Positions 1 to 13,342 of a stretch of DNA of 64,000 bases are shown in pieces; position 1 is the stretch's first letter, and every line of letters begins with the position of its first letter. Below the pieces are notes generated by a model. The model saw nothing but the letters and a program-made list of their open reading frames with translations. It ran no database searches and was not told the origin of the DNA. The position numbers and the translations under genes were made by a program. The DNA is from Lumnitzera littorea (lineage: Eukaryota; Streptophyta; Magnoliopsida; Myrtales; Combretaceae), in assembly GCA_024138015.1 (NCBI GenBank), contig JAMXBB010000004.1, forward strand, positions 76,540,363 to 76,604,362, read 5' to 3'.

Positions 1-1781
1 TAGTGGATGCTCACGATAAAAGTATTGCTACTGATGCTGGATTCATACAATGGTGTAAGCCTAGGGGCATCCCCTCATTGCATGATTGGGAGGGGCCTTC
101 TAGCCGTTTTCTAGAGAAGAAAGTCATGCTTTATCCCCCTCATCAAGTTGTGCGCCAGTTAAGGTATGATCAAGATGTTCCCCATCAAATAAAGATTAAT
201 GAAGACTTCGACAAATTTTGTGAAGCATCCTAGTAGCTTTAAGAATATCCGATCGGAGGTGAGACAGTTGCATTTCCCTTCTATTGACCATTCTAGAGTC
301 ACTTTTACTGGGTGGCTAACATATTGGAGCAACTGCTTAGAGCATTTTAAGAAGTATGTGTCTACAACCATAAAGAATGACATTCGCGAAATAATCCCTC
401 GTCGGTGTGATTTTTATCTACGTCTTTTGAAGGATGAAGAGAAGTCTTCTAAGAGTAGACAAGAGAAAATGTAAGGTAGTGACCCTCTTCTACTTGTCAT
501 AAGGTAAGCAAAACGCAATTGCACCTTTAAGGTATAACATTTCTTCCTTAAGGACCTCCCCTTTTTTCATTTTTTTTTTTTTTACTTATAACTTTTTACT
601 CTCTATTATTTATTTATTTTTTGTTTACATGTATCCTTTACACATTCTATTTTCTTGTGTTCTTCTATGCAAGATGTAAAAGATTGCAATCATGTGTCGA
701 TTAAGCAAACACCAAGTAAGATAAGCTCTGGTCGAAGGACTTCTAATGTATTGAATGATGTTAGCTCATTAAAATCTACTCCTGCCATGATTCTCCCTTT
801 GCCAAACCGATATGGTTTGGATAAGGTATCTCAATCTAAAGGCCATCATAGCACCATCGAGACTAGAAGTCAGAACAAAAGGGTTGAGTTATTTGATTTG
901 GAGTAATATGCCGAGCAAGATAACACTGACGCCATGAGTGAAAATATTGAGAGGGGACTCTTTGGAGCAGGATGAAGATGATGACACGAGAGAAGGTTCC
1001 CTAAGGCTTACAAGTGGCTAAGAGAGTAGTGATAGTAAAGAAATGGATCCCATACCTCAAAATGATAATAAAACCTATGGTAAATCGCAACTTCTTGAAG
1101 ACTTCGAGGATACAGACAAATTTGATGACCATGAGGAAGGGGAAATCCAAGCATATGCTGACATCTTGATGTGTGTAAGTCTTTATGGTAATGAAGCAAA
1201 CATTAAGAGTAAGAATGCCATTATGGATGCAAGAGGGGTAAATGATTTCCTTATTCCTTCAATCGATACCTCCTTACCTAAGGTAAGCTCTAAAGTCCTC
1301 CCTCCCTCAGAGACTACAATATTATAACATGGAGATAAAGGACCACAATTAAGGCAGTAGCGAACTTAGAAGATACCACCTCCTTTCATGGCTTCACCAT
1401 ACCTTATAACCTCCAAGCACCATTGGAGCACTTACATAGGATGGAGGGAGATTTTTGGATGGGGTTCATCTATTTAGGTTCTAATGTGACTACTCATGTC
1501 TTGGGCAAACTGTAGGGCCATTTGATGAAGCTTGGAGCTTATTGTCTATAGAGAATCTCGAACTTTTGATTAGTAGTGTCATTGTAGCATGTGCTTTCAA
1601 GTTCAAGCTCAACAAAATGGAGATTATTGCAGCTAAGGCTCAAAAAGTGTTGGGTAGTCGAGACATTGAGGAAAGATGTGAGCTACTCAAAGCCAAACTT
1701 GCCAAGGCGGAACTTGAGAGAGAGGAGCGTCTTAAAGGTATAGATCTTGATTCTACTGTAGCATCTAATGTCAAGTCTTGA
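1..1781 (+). pseudogene. Broken plant mobile domain (PMD, MAIN-like) gene fragment
   Basis: The first 470 bases encode, in two shifted frames, a peptide resembling plant mobile domain proteins: the segment YPPHQVVRQLRYDQDVP matches the conserved 'NP..V..QFG.DQDLP' block of that family, and VTFTGWLTYWSNCLEHFKKYV follows it. The frame changes near position 235. Further open stretches at 655-906 (basic, Ser-rich), 1043-1324 (acidic linker) and 1542-1781 (Lys/Glu-rich helix, KAKLAKAELEREERLKG) look like the linker and C-terminal coiled coil of the same protein, separated by stops. PMD domains occur in host genes such as MAIN/MAIL1 and inside several plant transposons; I cannot tell which source applies. 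The 5' end lies outside the window. No single reading frame survives, so it is called a pseudogene, although some breaks could be unrecognised introns. Confidence 0.55.
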
Positions 1782-2500
1782 TAGTGTTGCTCTTACTTTC
1801 TTTGCATTTTTTTTAACACAAGCCATATGGTCTTGTTGAACCTCATATGTATTGTCTAGCTTCTCACTTGTTTAAGATCCCTTAGTTGTTGACATGTACT
1901 CATTTTATGTAGGACATTGCGAGTTAACATAAGTTATCTATTGACTTAGCTAGCACTTAAGAATTTACGTCATCATGTGCTTAGAAAAATATTGCATTTC
2001 CTTAGCAACACTTTATAGGATAGAAGATGATAATGAAACATTACTTTATGGCTTGCTAAATTTTTGAGAAAACCCTATGCATTGGAAGCGTATTCTCATT
2101 TGTAAACAAGGATTCAAATATATGATCTAATAATATGGAGATATTGATTGCAATAAGGAATATTAGTTTCATTGGACAATCATGTCATGAGTTGAGGAGG
2201 CATTACCCACTACTTAACTATTTTGACATGCTCCACAAATGCATACTTACAAAGTGTGAGCTATTATCTTTTTTGATAGAGCATCATATAGTGCGTCTGG
2301 GAGTCAAAACTTCAACTAGCCAGCAACTCATAGGATAAATGTATACAGCACACTTAGGAGATGGATCTCTTACTAAGTAGCAACATTATAAATATCAATA
2401 CTTTGTTTTCAAGTTTCTTTTGATGTATATTGCATAAAAGGGGCAATAGAAGAAATAAATATGCAAAATAGGCTTATGCAACTCGAGTTGTAAGTTTCAT
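1782..2500. other. Non-coding interval between PMD remnant and Tat element
   Basis: AT-rich sequence with only short open stretches and no recognisable domain. It may hold 3' flank of the PMD fragment or LTR sequence of the neighbouring element, but I see no terminal motif. Confidence 0.4.
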
Positions 2501-2529
2501 TCTTTTAACTTTACTATAGTTTCCCTTTT

Positions 2530-5500
2530 ACATATGGAATTTTTTGATATATTGAAAGTTGACAAGAGCAGTAACAGCATCCGTCCTGGGATTCCTAAGT
2601 TTACAATATTCACTTTCGCGCACTTCCTCAATTATGAAAGGTCCTTCCCACTTAGGTGTAAACTTGGTCGTTGAAGTACCTTAGCATACATGCTTAGCTG
2701 CACGAAGTACGATGTTACCTTGCTGGAATGATCTCTTTCTCACTAGACAATCATATGTCACTCCAAGTCTATGCTGATAGTTGATAAGATTGCGTTTATC
2801 GATATCACATCTTTCATCTAACGCTTCCAAATCCATCATTCGTGTCAAGTTCAAGTTTGGCGTTTATGGCCAACCTAGCAGATAAGATCAAGACTTCTAT
2901 AGGAACTACTACCTCTGCCCCATATACCCAAGAGAAAGGAGTTGCTTGTGTCAACCTTCGTTTAGATGTCCTATTGGCTCAGAGCTCTAACGGTAGCTTA
3001 TCATGCCATTCCTTATGATTATTATGAACTATACAACTAAGTATCTTCAACAAGCTCTTATTGGTGGTCTTAAAGTGTCTATTTCCTTTCAGGTAACAAG
3101 GTGTAGACTTTACATGATCAATATTATAAGAAGCTAGTAGTTGACGAACATGCGAATTGATGAAAAGAGTACCGTTGTCAAATAAAATATGCCATCCCAT
3201 CGATGATGGATGTATAGATCCAATAAGATCAAATGCCCACGTGTGAAAAGGCCAAAGAGTTGTAATACTGTATAGTGTGACTATAAGAGCATGAATGGCA
3301 TCGCTATGCTATTTATAGACAACACACTTCTTAATGAAATTGAAAGCATAAACTTCCATCGTTAGCCAATAATATCCTTTATCAGGCAGGTAATAATATA
3401 GCTTCCTTCCTCTTTGGTGTTCCTCGCATTCTCCAGCATGCACCTCAATCAAAATTGTTTCTATTTCAGGAGGAGCTATGCACTGTAGAGGCTTTCCCAT
3501 AAATGATACTCTATAAAGCTCATCTTCATGCATAAGATATTTCTTAGCCTTTAGCTTTATGAATTTGGCATCCGTAATATTTGTTGGTAGCACATTGTTT
3601 CTTAAGTAATCAATATACGGGTGCCTCCATTCTCCAGCACTAGATATAAAATTGCACTCACTCTAGTCAGGGAGCTCAAAACATTTGGGAAAATGTAATT
3701 GCACTTGAAGTGCATCTTTAGCCATTGATGGCTAATAATAGCCTATACATTAAATATGATGATACGATGGTAGTCCTTCCTCCTTACACCAGATATGGTG
3801 ATACTTGTCTAACTTAAGATGAGCTCCCTTAGGTGAGGTTAACATGATTCTAACTCCCCAACCTTGATTTCCTATAGAACCATCAAATTGAAGCATCCAT
3901 TCATCATCCACTTCAACCATTAAAGAATCTTCATGAAACTCAGCTAGTATTGTATCTATAATTGAGCCCTATTGGGCATTCAGGAAGTGTGTTAACAAAT
4001 CAGCTAAGGCTTATGACTTAATGGTTTTAAGAGGTTGCACCGAAATGTCAAATTCTCCAAGGAGTAGCCACTTAGCAACTCATCTTGATAAAGCTCATCG
4101 TGACAATCAATACTTGATCAGATTTGAGCGAGTTACCAAATTGATTTTATGTATAAGGAAGTAGTGCTGTAATTTCTACATGGCAAATACCAGCGTAAGA
4201 CAATGCTTCTCACAAGTTGGGTAATTGGCCTTGCTCCCTTAAAGGGTTCGACTCAAATAGTATACAGGTCACTCTTAACCATCTACCTCTTGCACGAGTA
4301 AAGCTCCAATGGACATATTAGTAGAAGTAAGATACAAGATCAATGCAATTCTTTTACGGGCATAGTCATCATTTGAGGGAAGGTTAAGATTGTCTTGATC
4401 TTTTGAATTGCCTCTTTATGGACCTGTTTCCATTCAAATGAAATTCCTTTTTTCAACATCAATTCCTTTTCCATAAAAGTTTTTTGTTCCTTCAGAGTGG
4501 CAGGGGATGGCATCGATTTTATAGCTTGTACTTTTGTAGGATCAACATCAATTCCTTTTCGATGAATGACAAACCCTACGAACTTTCCAAAAGACACTCC
4601 AAAGACATATTTGAGAGGGTTCATGCAAAGCTTGTATAGCCAACACCATTCAAAAACCCTTTGCAAATGAACTAGGTGATTAGGTGCCCTTCTAGACTTA
4701 ATAACTATGTCATCAATATAATCCTCCATAAAATCATGCATCATGTCATGAAACAAAGTAGTCATTGCTCTTTGATTTGTAGTGCCTACATTCTTAAGTC
4801 TGAATAACATGATGGTGTAATAGTAGCAAACTGGTGTATGAAAAGTTGTACACTCTACGTCCCTAACCGCCATCTTGATCTAATTATACTCATTAAAGCT
4901 ATCCATAAATGAAAACAACTCATGACCTGCGATTGCATCTATTAAGGTATCAACGTTTGGTAAGGGGAAATTATTCTTAAGACAAGCCTTATTCAAATCC
5001 TAGAAATCTATACATACTCTTATCTATTCATTCTTCTTTCTTATAAGAACAATAGTAGCGAGCCAAGTAAGAAGTTTAATTAGCCTTATGAATTCAGCTC
5101 GTAACAATTTTTCTACCTCTTGGTTGATCTACATTTCAATCTCAGGACGAAAAATTCTTTATCCTTGCTTCACGAGTGTAACTCCTAAAGCAATATTTAG
5201 TCTGTATACTATAAGGTTGGGATTTAATCCCAGCATTTCTTCATAGGTCCATGTAAACACGTCTTTATACTCTTTCAACAACTTAATAATATGAACCTTT
5301 ATTTCTTGTAGAAGGCAATTGCTTACAAACATTAGTCGCCGTAACTCCTCTATTTGCGCTAGATCCAATTCTTCTATGTCCTCAACTTGAGGCTTCATTT
5401 GGTCTTGTAGCTGTTGTGGGGCAGGTTGGATTTCTTGCATTGGTATAAGATCTAAAGAAGAAAGATATACCTACTCAGACCCCTCAAATCATCATAAGCG

Positions 5501-5950
5501 ATACACCCTTTTTTTGTCTTCTCTAATGAAGCTTTCAATTCTCTTAGCCTACTTGTTCTTCTTTCTTCCCCCATGACATTTGCGTATCCTTCTCTTCTTT
5601 TGCTAACCTTCTTGAACTTCTTCCCATGTAGGCAATGGGATACCAAATGGCTTAAATATCGCAGTTTCACCTTCCTCAGCAAATTCATTAAAGTAAGTCG
5701 ACGCAATAAAGTATGATTCATGTTACTCAAAAGGATTCTTGGTAGTTAGAATGAACACATCCCTCACTTTCCAATGACCCTTGATACACTGGTGTAATGT
5801 CGATAGGATCAAGTTATGATTGTGTAGCTACTTCCTACCAATGAGCAGATGGTATTAAACTATCGCATCGATCACATGAAAGGTAGTAGTACAATGGCTA
5901 GGCCCAACCTTGAGATCAACATTAACATAGTTAAGAGAATCTGTAGGGGC
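2530..5950 (-). pseudogene. Tat-lineage Ty3/gypsy retrotransposon pol remnant
   Basis: Reading from high to low coordinates, a decayed polyprotein is recognisable. The protease-RT linker lies at 5730-5159 (LKEYKDVFTWTYEEM, a hallmark block in Tat/Ogre-type pol). Reverse transcriptase lies at about 5150-4340, with the catalytic YIDDIVIKS near 4710. RNase H and archaeal-type RNase H remnants occupy 4330-3720 (VEVDDEWMLQFDGSIG near 3900). The integrase zinc-binding H2C2 domain is at 3593-3309 (LYRVSFMGKPLQC, ending KKCVVYK). Integrase core pieces are at 3200-2979 (DNGTLFINSHVRQLL), and the integrase C-terminus is near 2650-2540 (KFTPKWEGPFII). There are many in-frame stops and shifts. The additional archaeal-type RNase H assigns it to the Tat clade. 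It is closely related to the 47.3-51.34 kb plus-strand copy (shared LKEY, YxDD and GKKFK blocks). No paired LTRs were found. Confidence 0.85.
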
Positions 5951-8870
5951 ACATGAGCCATGAGATCTAGACATAATTGAAGAGAGTTACATGTATACTT
6001 AGAGATAAGATACATAATTCTTCTAAAAAGTTGTTATTTTTGTGTGGGAGGTTCATTATACATTAATGTAATTATAAATTATATTACTAAGTGAAGAGAT
6101 TCCAGTATATAATTTAGGATTAAGGTTAATATACTTGAGAAAGGTATTAACTTCAATTTCGAAGCCCTTTAGTCAAGAATAATAAAGATGGAATTAAATA
6201 TATTTTAAGCAGTCACATGTTAAATACTAGGAGAAACAATTTCAAAATATGTTATTTGCCTTATTGAAGTCATTCTTAGTTTTATTGCTTTATAATTACT
6301 TAGTCAAGTCTGATAATTAAATCACTTTATTAATTTTAATATTTTTAATTCACTCAACCAATCATTATTTCTAGTTAGATAATAGAACTAAGATTAGTAT
6401 TAGTAGTCGGGATATTTAAGGTATCAACTCGGATTCATATCCATTATATTAGAATTTAATAGATATACTTGCCTTATATCACTAGCCTAGCTACCTAAGA
6501 TAAATCCAACCCTATTAACTCACAACTATAAATAAAGCCCATTTAGGTATTTAAGAGGAAGATCTTAGGACTTTTCCTAAGAGTTTGAATGTGATTTATA
6601 TATTCTCTATGACACATGTTTGGTTTCTCTTATCTATCGCAAACCTACTTAAACATCAGAGTAGCTGCATTGAAGGAAACTTGGGCACCCATTCTAACAC
6701 GTTTACTGTTTTACAAGCCTAGGGAAGCCCAATAAGAGCTAGACAAAAAATCACCAACAAGACTATGGTATATGTTAAAATGTATTTACACTCACGTTTC
6801 AAAGAATTTATACAAAAAAAAATAGGTATATGTCTATTAAGTAATACTTTCAATAAATAAATAGTCAACTTTTGTTGTTATTAAATATAACATAGCATAA
6901 TGTCTATAGATACACTAATAGATGTACAATTGCAATGCGAATTAAATATAAAAATATAATAAATGTCAAAATGTAATGTTATTATTGATACAATTAATGA
7001 TTTAAGAAAGAAAAAAATGGTGCGTAAACATTCTGCAAAAAATGTGGAGAAAAACAAGAAATGTACAACTACAATAATTTTGATTCTCTAAAGATAAAAT
7101 CTTGAGAAAGACCGAAAAGAAAAGTGGAAAACTCTTAACTAACAGCAACAACCATTTGTTAATTAGTCAATGAAGTTTTTAGTGCCCGTAATCTAATTAA
7201 ATCATTGAAATTCTCTATCAAAATAAAGAAGCAAATAAAAAGCAAAATTCATTGCTTATCATAGCATGAGTAATGAACGGAAAACTAACATTGAATTATC
7301 ATATTAATATTGTCTCTATCTTCGTGATATGTTTTGCTAAAAGATATATTCTTTTGTGCCTTGATAGATTATTATCTTTATTTAAGTATGGGGCGTTTTA
7401 TTAACAATTTTTTTGGTAATTAAAATAACTTTATTTTTTTCTTTAAAATTAGTTAATGTTGTTCATTGAAAAAATTTACCTAGCAATTTCATTTATTTGA
7501 TCAAATTTTCAATGAGAATCATAGATTAAATATAGTATTAAAAATTGTTAGGAATTAAAAAAATATTGTATTAAAATATTAATCAAATAAACAAAATTTT
7601 GAAGGGAGGAAAATATAAATGTTAACTAATAATTTACGTGGATTTATTTTTTTGGTACTTGCTTTGTAAATGGTCGTTATATTGGTGTATTAAAACAAAT
7701 GATGTAAAACAAAAACAAAGGAGGTTTACGGTAGGCTTTAGAATAAAAGGATAAATAAAATCATTTTTTTTTTAATAATATAAGATACTAAAAGCTAATT
7801 TTCTTTTTAATAACATAAAATGATAAAATGATATATGTGCATGGGCAATACATGCACATTTTTTTTATAACAATTTAGATATATTATCTATATAGATAAA
7901 TCTTATTATGTATCAAATCCCACTCTCTTTTTAAGATGAGAGTATGAACATAATATTAAACAACAAAATTGAGAGAGTGAATACAAAGGATTCCATCAAT
8001 ATGTCACGTTTGGTATGTGAGAATGAAATCGTGATTCTAGGTTCCATTCTCGCTCGTCATATTTAGAAGTATATCTTAAAGCCGAAATCATTGATTCCCT
8101 AAACATAATATTAACAAAATTGAGACACGGAATACAACATATAGGAATAACCAGAATGGAATTATGATTGTAGGTTCAATACCCATTCCCTATATTTGAA
8201 ATTACATCTTGAAGTCAAAACCATAATTCCATGAAATCAACAACTCTAGCTAAAAGGGAAATCGCAATTCTACCTTTCCATTCCTACTTCATTAATTATG
8301 AATAATTAAAATTACTATTGTAAGTTCAAAAAAATTATAACATATAATAATTAATAGTAATTTTGATAAATAATTTTATTTAAGTATTTAATATCATTAT
8401 ATTCCATTTCACTCTACAGCCATCTTCAAACGTAGGAATGGATTTCTCATTCTACTCTTTATTCTATTTCATTCTAATGCATTCCAATTTGGACTATTCC
8501 TTTGTACAAAAAAATGGCATAAATTCATGAAGTTTGCTATTTAACTAACTTTATCTACTTGAGAGAACCATGAAAAACCTATAAAGTAGTATCCATCTTT
8601 AATTGGTAATTGGTATTAACCTACAACAAACCATCTAATGAATTATTTTTCTTTATTTTTTAAGATAATTTAATGAGGTAATACAAATTATATTTAATCC
8701 TATTGAAAATGCGAAACAAAACTGTAAGGAAAAAATGCTAATTACTCTCTCTAAGTTTTATTAGGAAAGTAAGGAAAACAAGTGAAAATAATACCAGCTG
8801 ATAATATATACTTTGAATATCTAGAGGTACTAATGCTATTTATGTTCCAAATAATTCATCTGGTAGTTTT
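5951..8870. other. AT-rich intergenic region
   Basis: No gene is visible. The sequence is strongly AT-rich with many short A and T runs. The only structure noted is a repeated motif around 8.0-8.3 kb, listed separately. Confidence 0.5.
7995..8515. repeat. Possible MITE-like or degenerate internal repeat
   Basis: Two related blocks follow each other at about 8015-8105 and 8150-8245. Each contains a GAATGxAATxxTGATTxTAGGTTC-like stretch, then 'ATATTT', then a 'TCTTxAAGxC' stretch. The right part (8420-8510) is rich in ATTCCATT/CATTCTA words that resemble the reverse complement of the left edge. This is the look of a palindromic MITE of the 'TTTGG...GGAATG' kind, but neither terminal repeats nor target duplications are exact. 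Confidence 0.3.
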
Positions 8871-8877
8871 AATATCT

Positions 8878-9290
8878 ATCCATTGATAGGACTTTTTGGG
8901 CATAGATCTCTCAAGCCTATACTAACTTGATAAGACTTACGGCATAGGTTGTGCCCCTTAAAGACTTAGCTTTCCCCCTTATAGTCGACCTCAGCTTAAG
9001 CACGTCATATAGCTTGTCCTATCACAGCGTTCACCAATGGCTAGAAGAATACAAATAAAACCAGACAACTAAGTCAATAATTACCTCCTATATTTATAGA
9101 CCACTTTGGACATTATGGCTCCATTGTCTAATACTTGTGGACATGGCTTCTGTTCACTAACTTTTCTTCAACTGCTGACTTCACTCTTTCATAAATACAA
9201 AAATATTATCCAATGGTAAACTACTTGATACTTTATATACTCTTACTCTCTCCGTATAATAAATTAATTTAAGTATCAAAATAACTATAT
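8878..9290 (+). repeat. Dispersed repeat copy R1 (inverted relative to R2 at 22.3-22.65 kb)
   Basis: The segment begins near TTGATAGGACTTTTTGG, then ACTTGATAAGACTTACGGCA, and further on TGGACATTATGGCTCC and TTTCATAAATACAAA. The same order of blocks appears on the minus strand of 22.3-22.65 kb. No coding capacity. It is probably LTR or non-autonomous element sequence. Confidence 0.5.
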
Positions 9291-9299
9291 CGGACTACA

Positions 9300-11100
9300 C
9301 TCTGGCACCCCTCATTATTCTTTGTCTTATAAGCTTATTTAATCACGTGAAGCCCAATTTTACTTAGATCTCTATCAGTCAATATTCAGAGACAACACTA
9401 TCTAAATTTACTTTATTAAAATTATACCAATATTGTTTTGCTAGTATTTACATATAAAAATTTACTCCTCTCTAAAAATTCACAATTAAACAATCACGTT
9501 ACATTTTCTTGTGCAATCTCGCTAAACTAAAGTCTAAAAGTTGAGGATGAACAAAATGGAAATGTCTTATAAAACAAATGGAAAAGTGACAAAGTAAAAA
9601 GTGAAGTGATGTACCATGTGAAGCAGCTTAATTTTTTGTATCCTAATATGCTAGTTGAAGTTTTATATAGTGAGATTATTGTATCAATCTTTTGCATGGA
9701 TGAATACAAAGCAAAAAGAAATTGTTGCTTCCTCGCAATCTTTTATTGGAATCATACTAAACCAATTGCTGAAGTATTTGAAAGGAAAGGAAATTCAAAA
9801 ACTACTGATGAAATACATCTTCACTTTAAAAAATTTATACCAAATTAAAGTGATGTTTCCTCACATAATCACTTCAAATTTATTCTAAAACATAAATATA
9901 CGCCGTTATGTCAAGCATCAAATAGTACGTAATCATTTTATGATAAGCTCATAATGAAAGAAAAAATAACTTAAATAATCAAAGAAAAAGTTATCGGGTC
10001 TTATGATAATTTAGCCATCTCCTAATTATCTTGTAGCCAATTTGCTACGAAATAATATAAATTAAGAACAAAGGTAAATAAAGTAATTTATTGTCAACCA
10101 AACACAATCATAACACACGTCCGAATATGATTAAAGAATAAGGGAAAAAAAAAAGGTAATCTTTTATTAAATTAAAAAAGAAAATGAGAGGTACAGAACC
10201 TGATATGATAAAATCAAAAGAAAAATTGAGGCAATTAGAATAGGAAAACAAACCTCATTAGTAGTATCGATATTGAAAACACGGTTTATATGGGCACTTA
10301 GAATTTGCACTATTTTTTCCTCTACTTCATTTTTGGGATTACAGACAAAATCACATCAAGGAAAATTTAGTAAATAAAAAAAATAATAATACTGAAGATG
10401 CAAATAACAAAACCCCATATAAAAAAGAATCATGTAGGCAATTAAGACATAAAGAAAAGAAAGCAAACCTTAGGAGGAGCATGTCCTTGAACATGGTTTG
10501 GCCTTGAAACTATATATACTAAACCTGTCCATGACATCGTAACCATCTTAACTTTTTCATCATTGATGATTAAGTCATTCTCACTATTGGAACTCCTCGT
10601 TTGTTAAACTTTTTGATGACTTCAAATTGGAGTGATCATCAAGAAAATTCCCAGCAAAGTATTTTCTTCATTTACAAATATCCAATTCCTCAATTTTTTG
10701 AGCATAGAGCGAAAGGAAATTATTAAATAGATACACTCGAGAAAATGGGTCGTATCTATTCGAATGGAATTTAAAGTGTAAATTAATTACATATTAATAA
10801 TTATATAGCATCATGTTTGAATTTTTGCATAAAATACGTCCATTCCCTTCTTATGTACAGACGTCACAGGGATATTGGATACTTTACGAATCTAACATTT
10901 TCCATGTATATTGATTCCTTACATTTTCTTTTAAGAAAGTTACCCTTTTTTATACATCCATTGCATTTGCCATAGAATAGGCGTGTAAATAAATACCCTG
11001 CTGTATTTTGTCGTGTGATCATCATCTTTAGAAATAGTATGTTTATTTTTATCTCTTGATTACAACTTCAATTTTATACATTTCACCTGTGTTTTTCAAA
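9300..11100. other. AT-rich region upstream of the B3 gene
   Basis: No supported gene. The interval should include the promoter of the B3 gene that starts near 11104, but no clear core promoter element could be fixed by eye. Confidence 0.4.
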
Positions 11101-11103
11101 ATA

Positions 11104-13342
11104 ATGAACATGTCTTTACAGAAGGAAGATGCACATGGTACTAATTATTTCGAGTCCATGGCTCCCCGATTCTTCAAAGTAGTAGTACCTCAGGAAAGGG
11201 GAAAGCTTGTAAGACTGGATTTAGATTTCTATCTGTCTATTGTTAACTTTACATGTTCATTTTCATGCATTTTGGTGTTATGCCTTTTGTCTTTTTAATA
11301 GTTTTCTGTCTTGTTCTATTTTGTGCAGGAAATTCCTAAGAGGTTTGTGAGACTATATGGAGCAGAGTTATTGTCTTCTGGTGAAGTTGTATGCTTGAAA
11401 GTCCCATGTGGTACTGTCTGGAAAGTAGGCATGGAAAGGTATGGAAATAACGACATGTGGCTCCACAATGGCTGGCTTGAGTTTTTAAAGTTCTATGATT
11501 TGAGACATGGACACTTTCTGGTTTTTACTTATCTAGGGAGTTCAAAGCTTGATGTTGTCATATTTGATTGGACTGCTTGTGAGATTAGATATCCTATTAA
11601 ATCTTGTGACAAAAGAGGAGGACAACGTCAATCGTGTGCTGCTTTCTCCCAAAACAGAAGAAACGGATGTTGAGATATTGGAGGATCTTAACCTAGGGAA
11701 AGATGTTGCTTCAAGTTCTAAGCCCAAAATTGGTCAAGCTGGAGTTGGTAAGGCTGAAAAATCCAAAAAGAGAGGTGGAAAAGCAAAGTTAGCAGCGGAA
11801 TCCAGGGGTTAGTATCTGTTTGCCATGTATTGCTTAGATGCTGAGATTCCTTGTTGAAGTCCGGATAAATAAATGGACTGAGATTCCTGTCTCAGGCGGA
11901 ACTTAACTATCTAAACTAAAATGTTGTGATTTGAAGAAACAGCAGATACCAACATCTCCTGGGATAGGTGAAAGGTTTCTATTTTAGGGGTCATGTGCTT
12001 CTAAAAAGAGGCTCATCAACTTCCCCTGCTTATCATCTTCGCGTTGTTAATGTGAGCGAAAGAGGACCGACTTCTAGTTTGTCGCTTGGAGAGATGCATA
12101 TCGAACAAGCTCATTACTAATACGTACTCAACTAAGTTCCTTTTTTTTTTTGTTTTTTTGGGTCCGATCTTTTCACAGGTAACTAGAGAAAGGCGAATAG
12201 AGGGGTCTTGTATGCCTAAACTCGCAGAAAGAGACAGCTCCGATCTATCGTTTTCAGTTGTTATGCGCCCAAGTTATCTCTGCAATAACTATTCTCTGGT
12301 GAGCTCAGTTTAATATCGATTTACATTACAAAAGCTAAACAAGTTCTAATGCCTTCTCCATTTCGAACTACTTCTATTTTCCTTTCATTTTGAATTAACA
12401 GAATGTACCAGGCAGATTCATGAAGAAACACCTCTGTCCAAAGGATTGTCTTGTGAAACTCTCCACTCAGCCCGGTAGATATGGGAACGTTCAATGCAAG
12501 TTCGATTGGAGAGAAAATACAGTGGAAGCAAGAATAAGAAGGGGATGGAAGAAATTTGCGGAGGATAATAAGCTGGTCATAGATGATATTTGCGTGTTCA
12601 ACTTGATTAGAAATGCTGAAGTTTATTTCCAGCTTTCAATCTTGAGAGCTACGGAGCATAGGAATTGCAATCCTTCTTATGGTTAGTGAAAGCAATCTTT
12701 CCTTTTTCCTGTGGAACACCCCTTAATCTTGGGAGCTAGTGTCTGATCATATTTATTTTTGCTCCTCTTTAAAACCAGGCACTAGAAAGGGATCAACAAA
12801 TGGATCCAAGCGCAAGACAAACTCTTATACCATCATTCATGAATACGAAGGTAGAGGAACTCAACTTTTACGTGTGCATACTTCGGTCTAACCATGAAGT
12901 AGATAGAAAATTTTTGAGGATGGTGTATCTTTTTCTATAATTTTTCAATTGTGCAGCCAAGCGTGCCAAGCGCGACAATGATAGAAGCTGTGGCAGACAT
13001 ATCCCTTGGAAGCCCCCTGTGTCCTGTGGATTCTGAAGCTGTTCTTAAGCGTGAGACTCTGATGAATGCTTTCTCCGAGTGTCCATTCTTCGTGATCGAC
13101 CTCACAGCACGTTCCCTAAAGCGTCCCACTGTGGTAAGACCTTGTAATAGAGTTTTGCTACTTAAAACGAATAAAAACTAATTTTCGCATTGCAGGCTCT
13201 GGGAATCGATTTTGGGAGGAGATACTCGAAAAAAAAAAGGGAGCAGACTTTGAAGCTCAAAGTTGGCGACAGATTGTGGGATGCTAAAGCTTTCTTCAAG
13301 AATGGTAGAGGTGTATTATCGAAATGGAAGACATGGTGTTGA
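11104..13342 (+). pseudogene. REM-type B3 DNA-binding protein gene, frame-broken
   Basis: Plant B3 proteins of the REM family are nuclear, sequence-specific DNA-binding factors, often with two or more B3 domains. Exons inferred from GT/AG sites and protein similarity are 11104-11208, 11329-11807, 12179-12298, 12402-12681, 12779-12850, 12957-13133 and 13196-13342. The first B3 domain spans exons 1-2 (PRFFKVVVPQERGKL joined to EIPKRFVRLYG, then GHFLVFTYLG). The second spans exons 3-4 (FSVVMRPSYLCNNYSL joined to NVPGRFMKKHLC, then DDICVFNLI). A third, divergent one spans exons 6-7 (SECPFFVIDL, RRYSKKKREQTLKLKVGD). The frame breaks in exon 2 near 11600, the exon 2/3 join is out of phase and would meet TAG, exon 6 is out of phase with exon 5, and the third domain stops at 13340-13342 although GD/DICTF-like codons continue in other frames to about 13380. 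It is either a decaying gene or a poorly base-called one. Alternative splice sites could repair some joins but not all. Confidence 0.75.

Noticed and set aside
9606..9888. Two overlapping frames, one containing AWMNTKQKEIVASSQS, resembling the Ty1/copia RNase H 'SW.SKKQ.IVA.S' block
   Set aside because: The match covers one short motif only, and the remainder does not follow copia RNase H in any frame, so it is not annotated.
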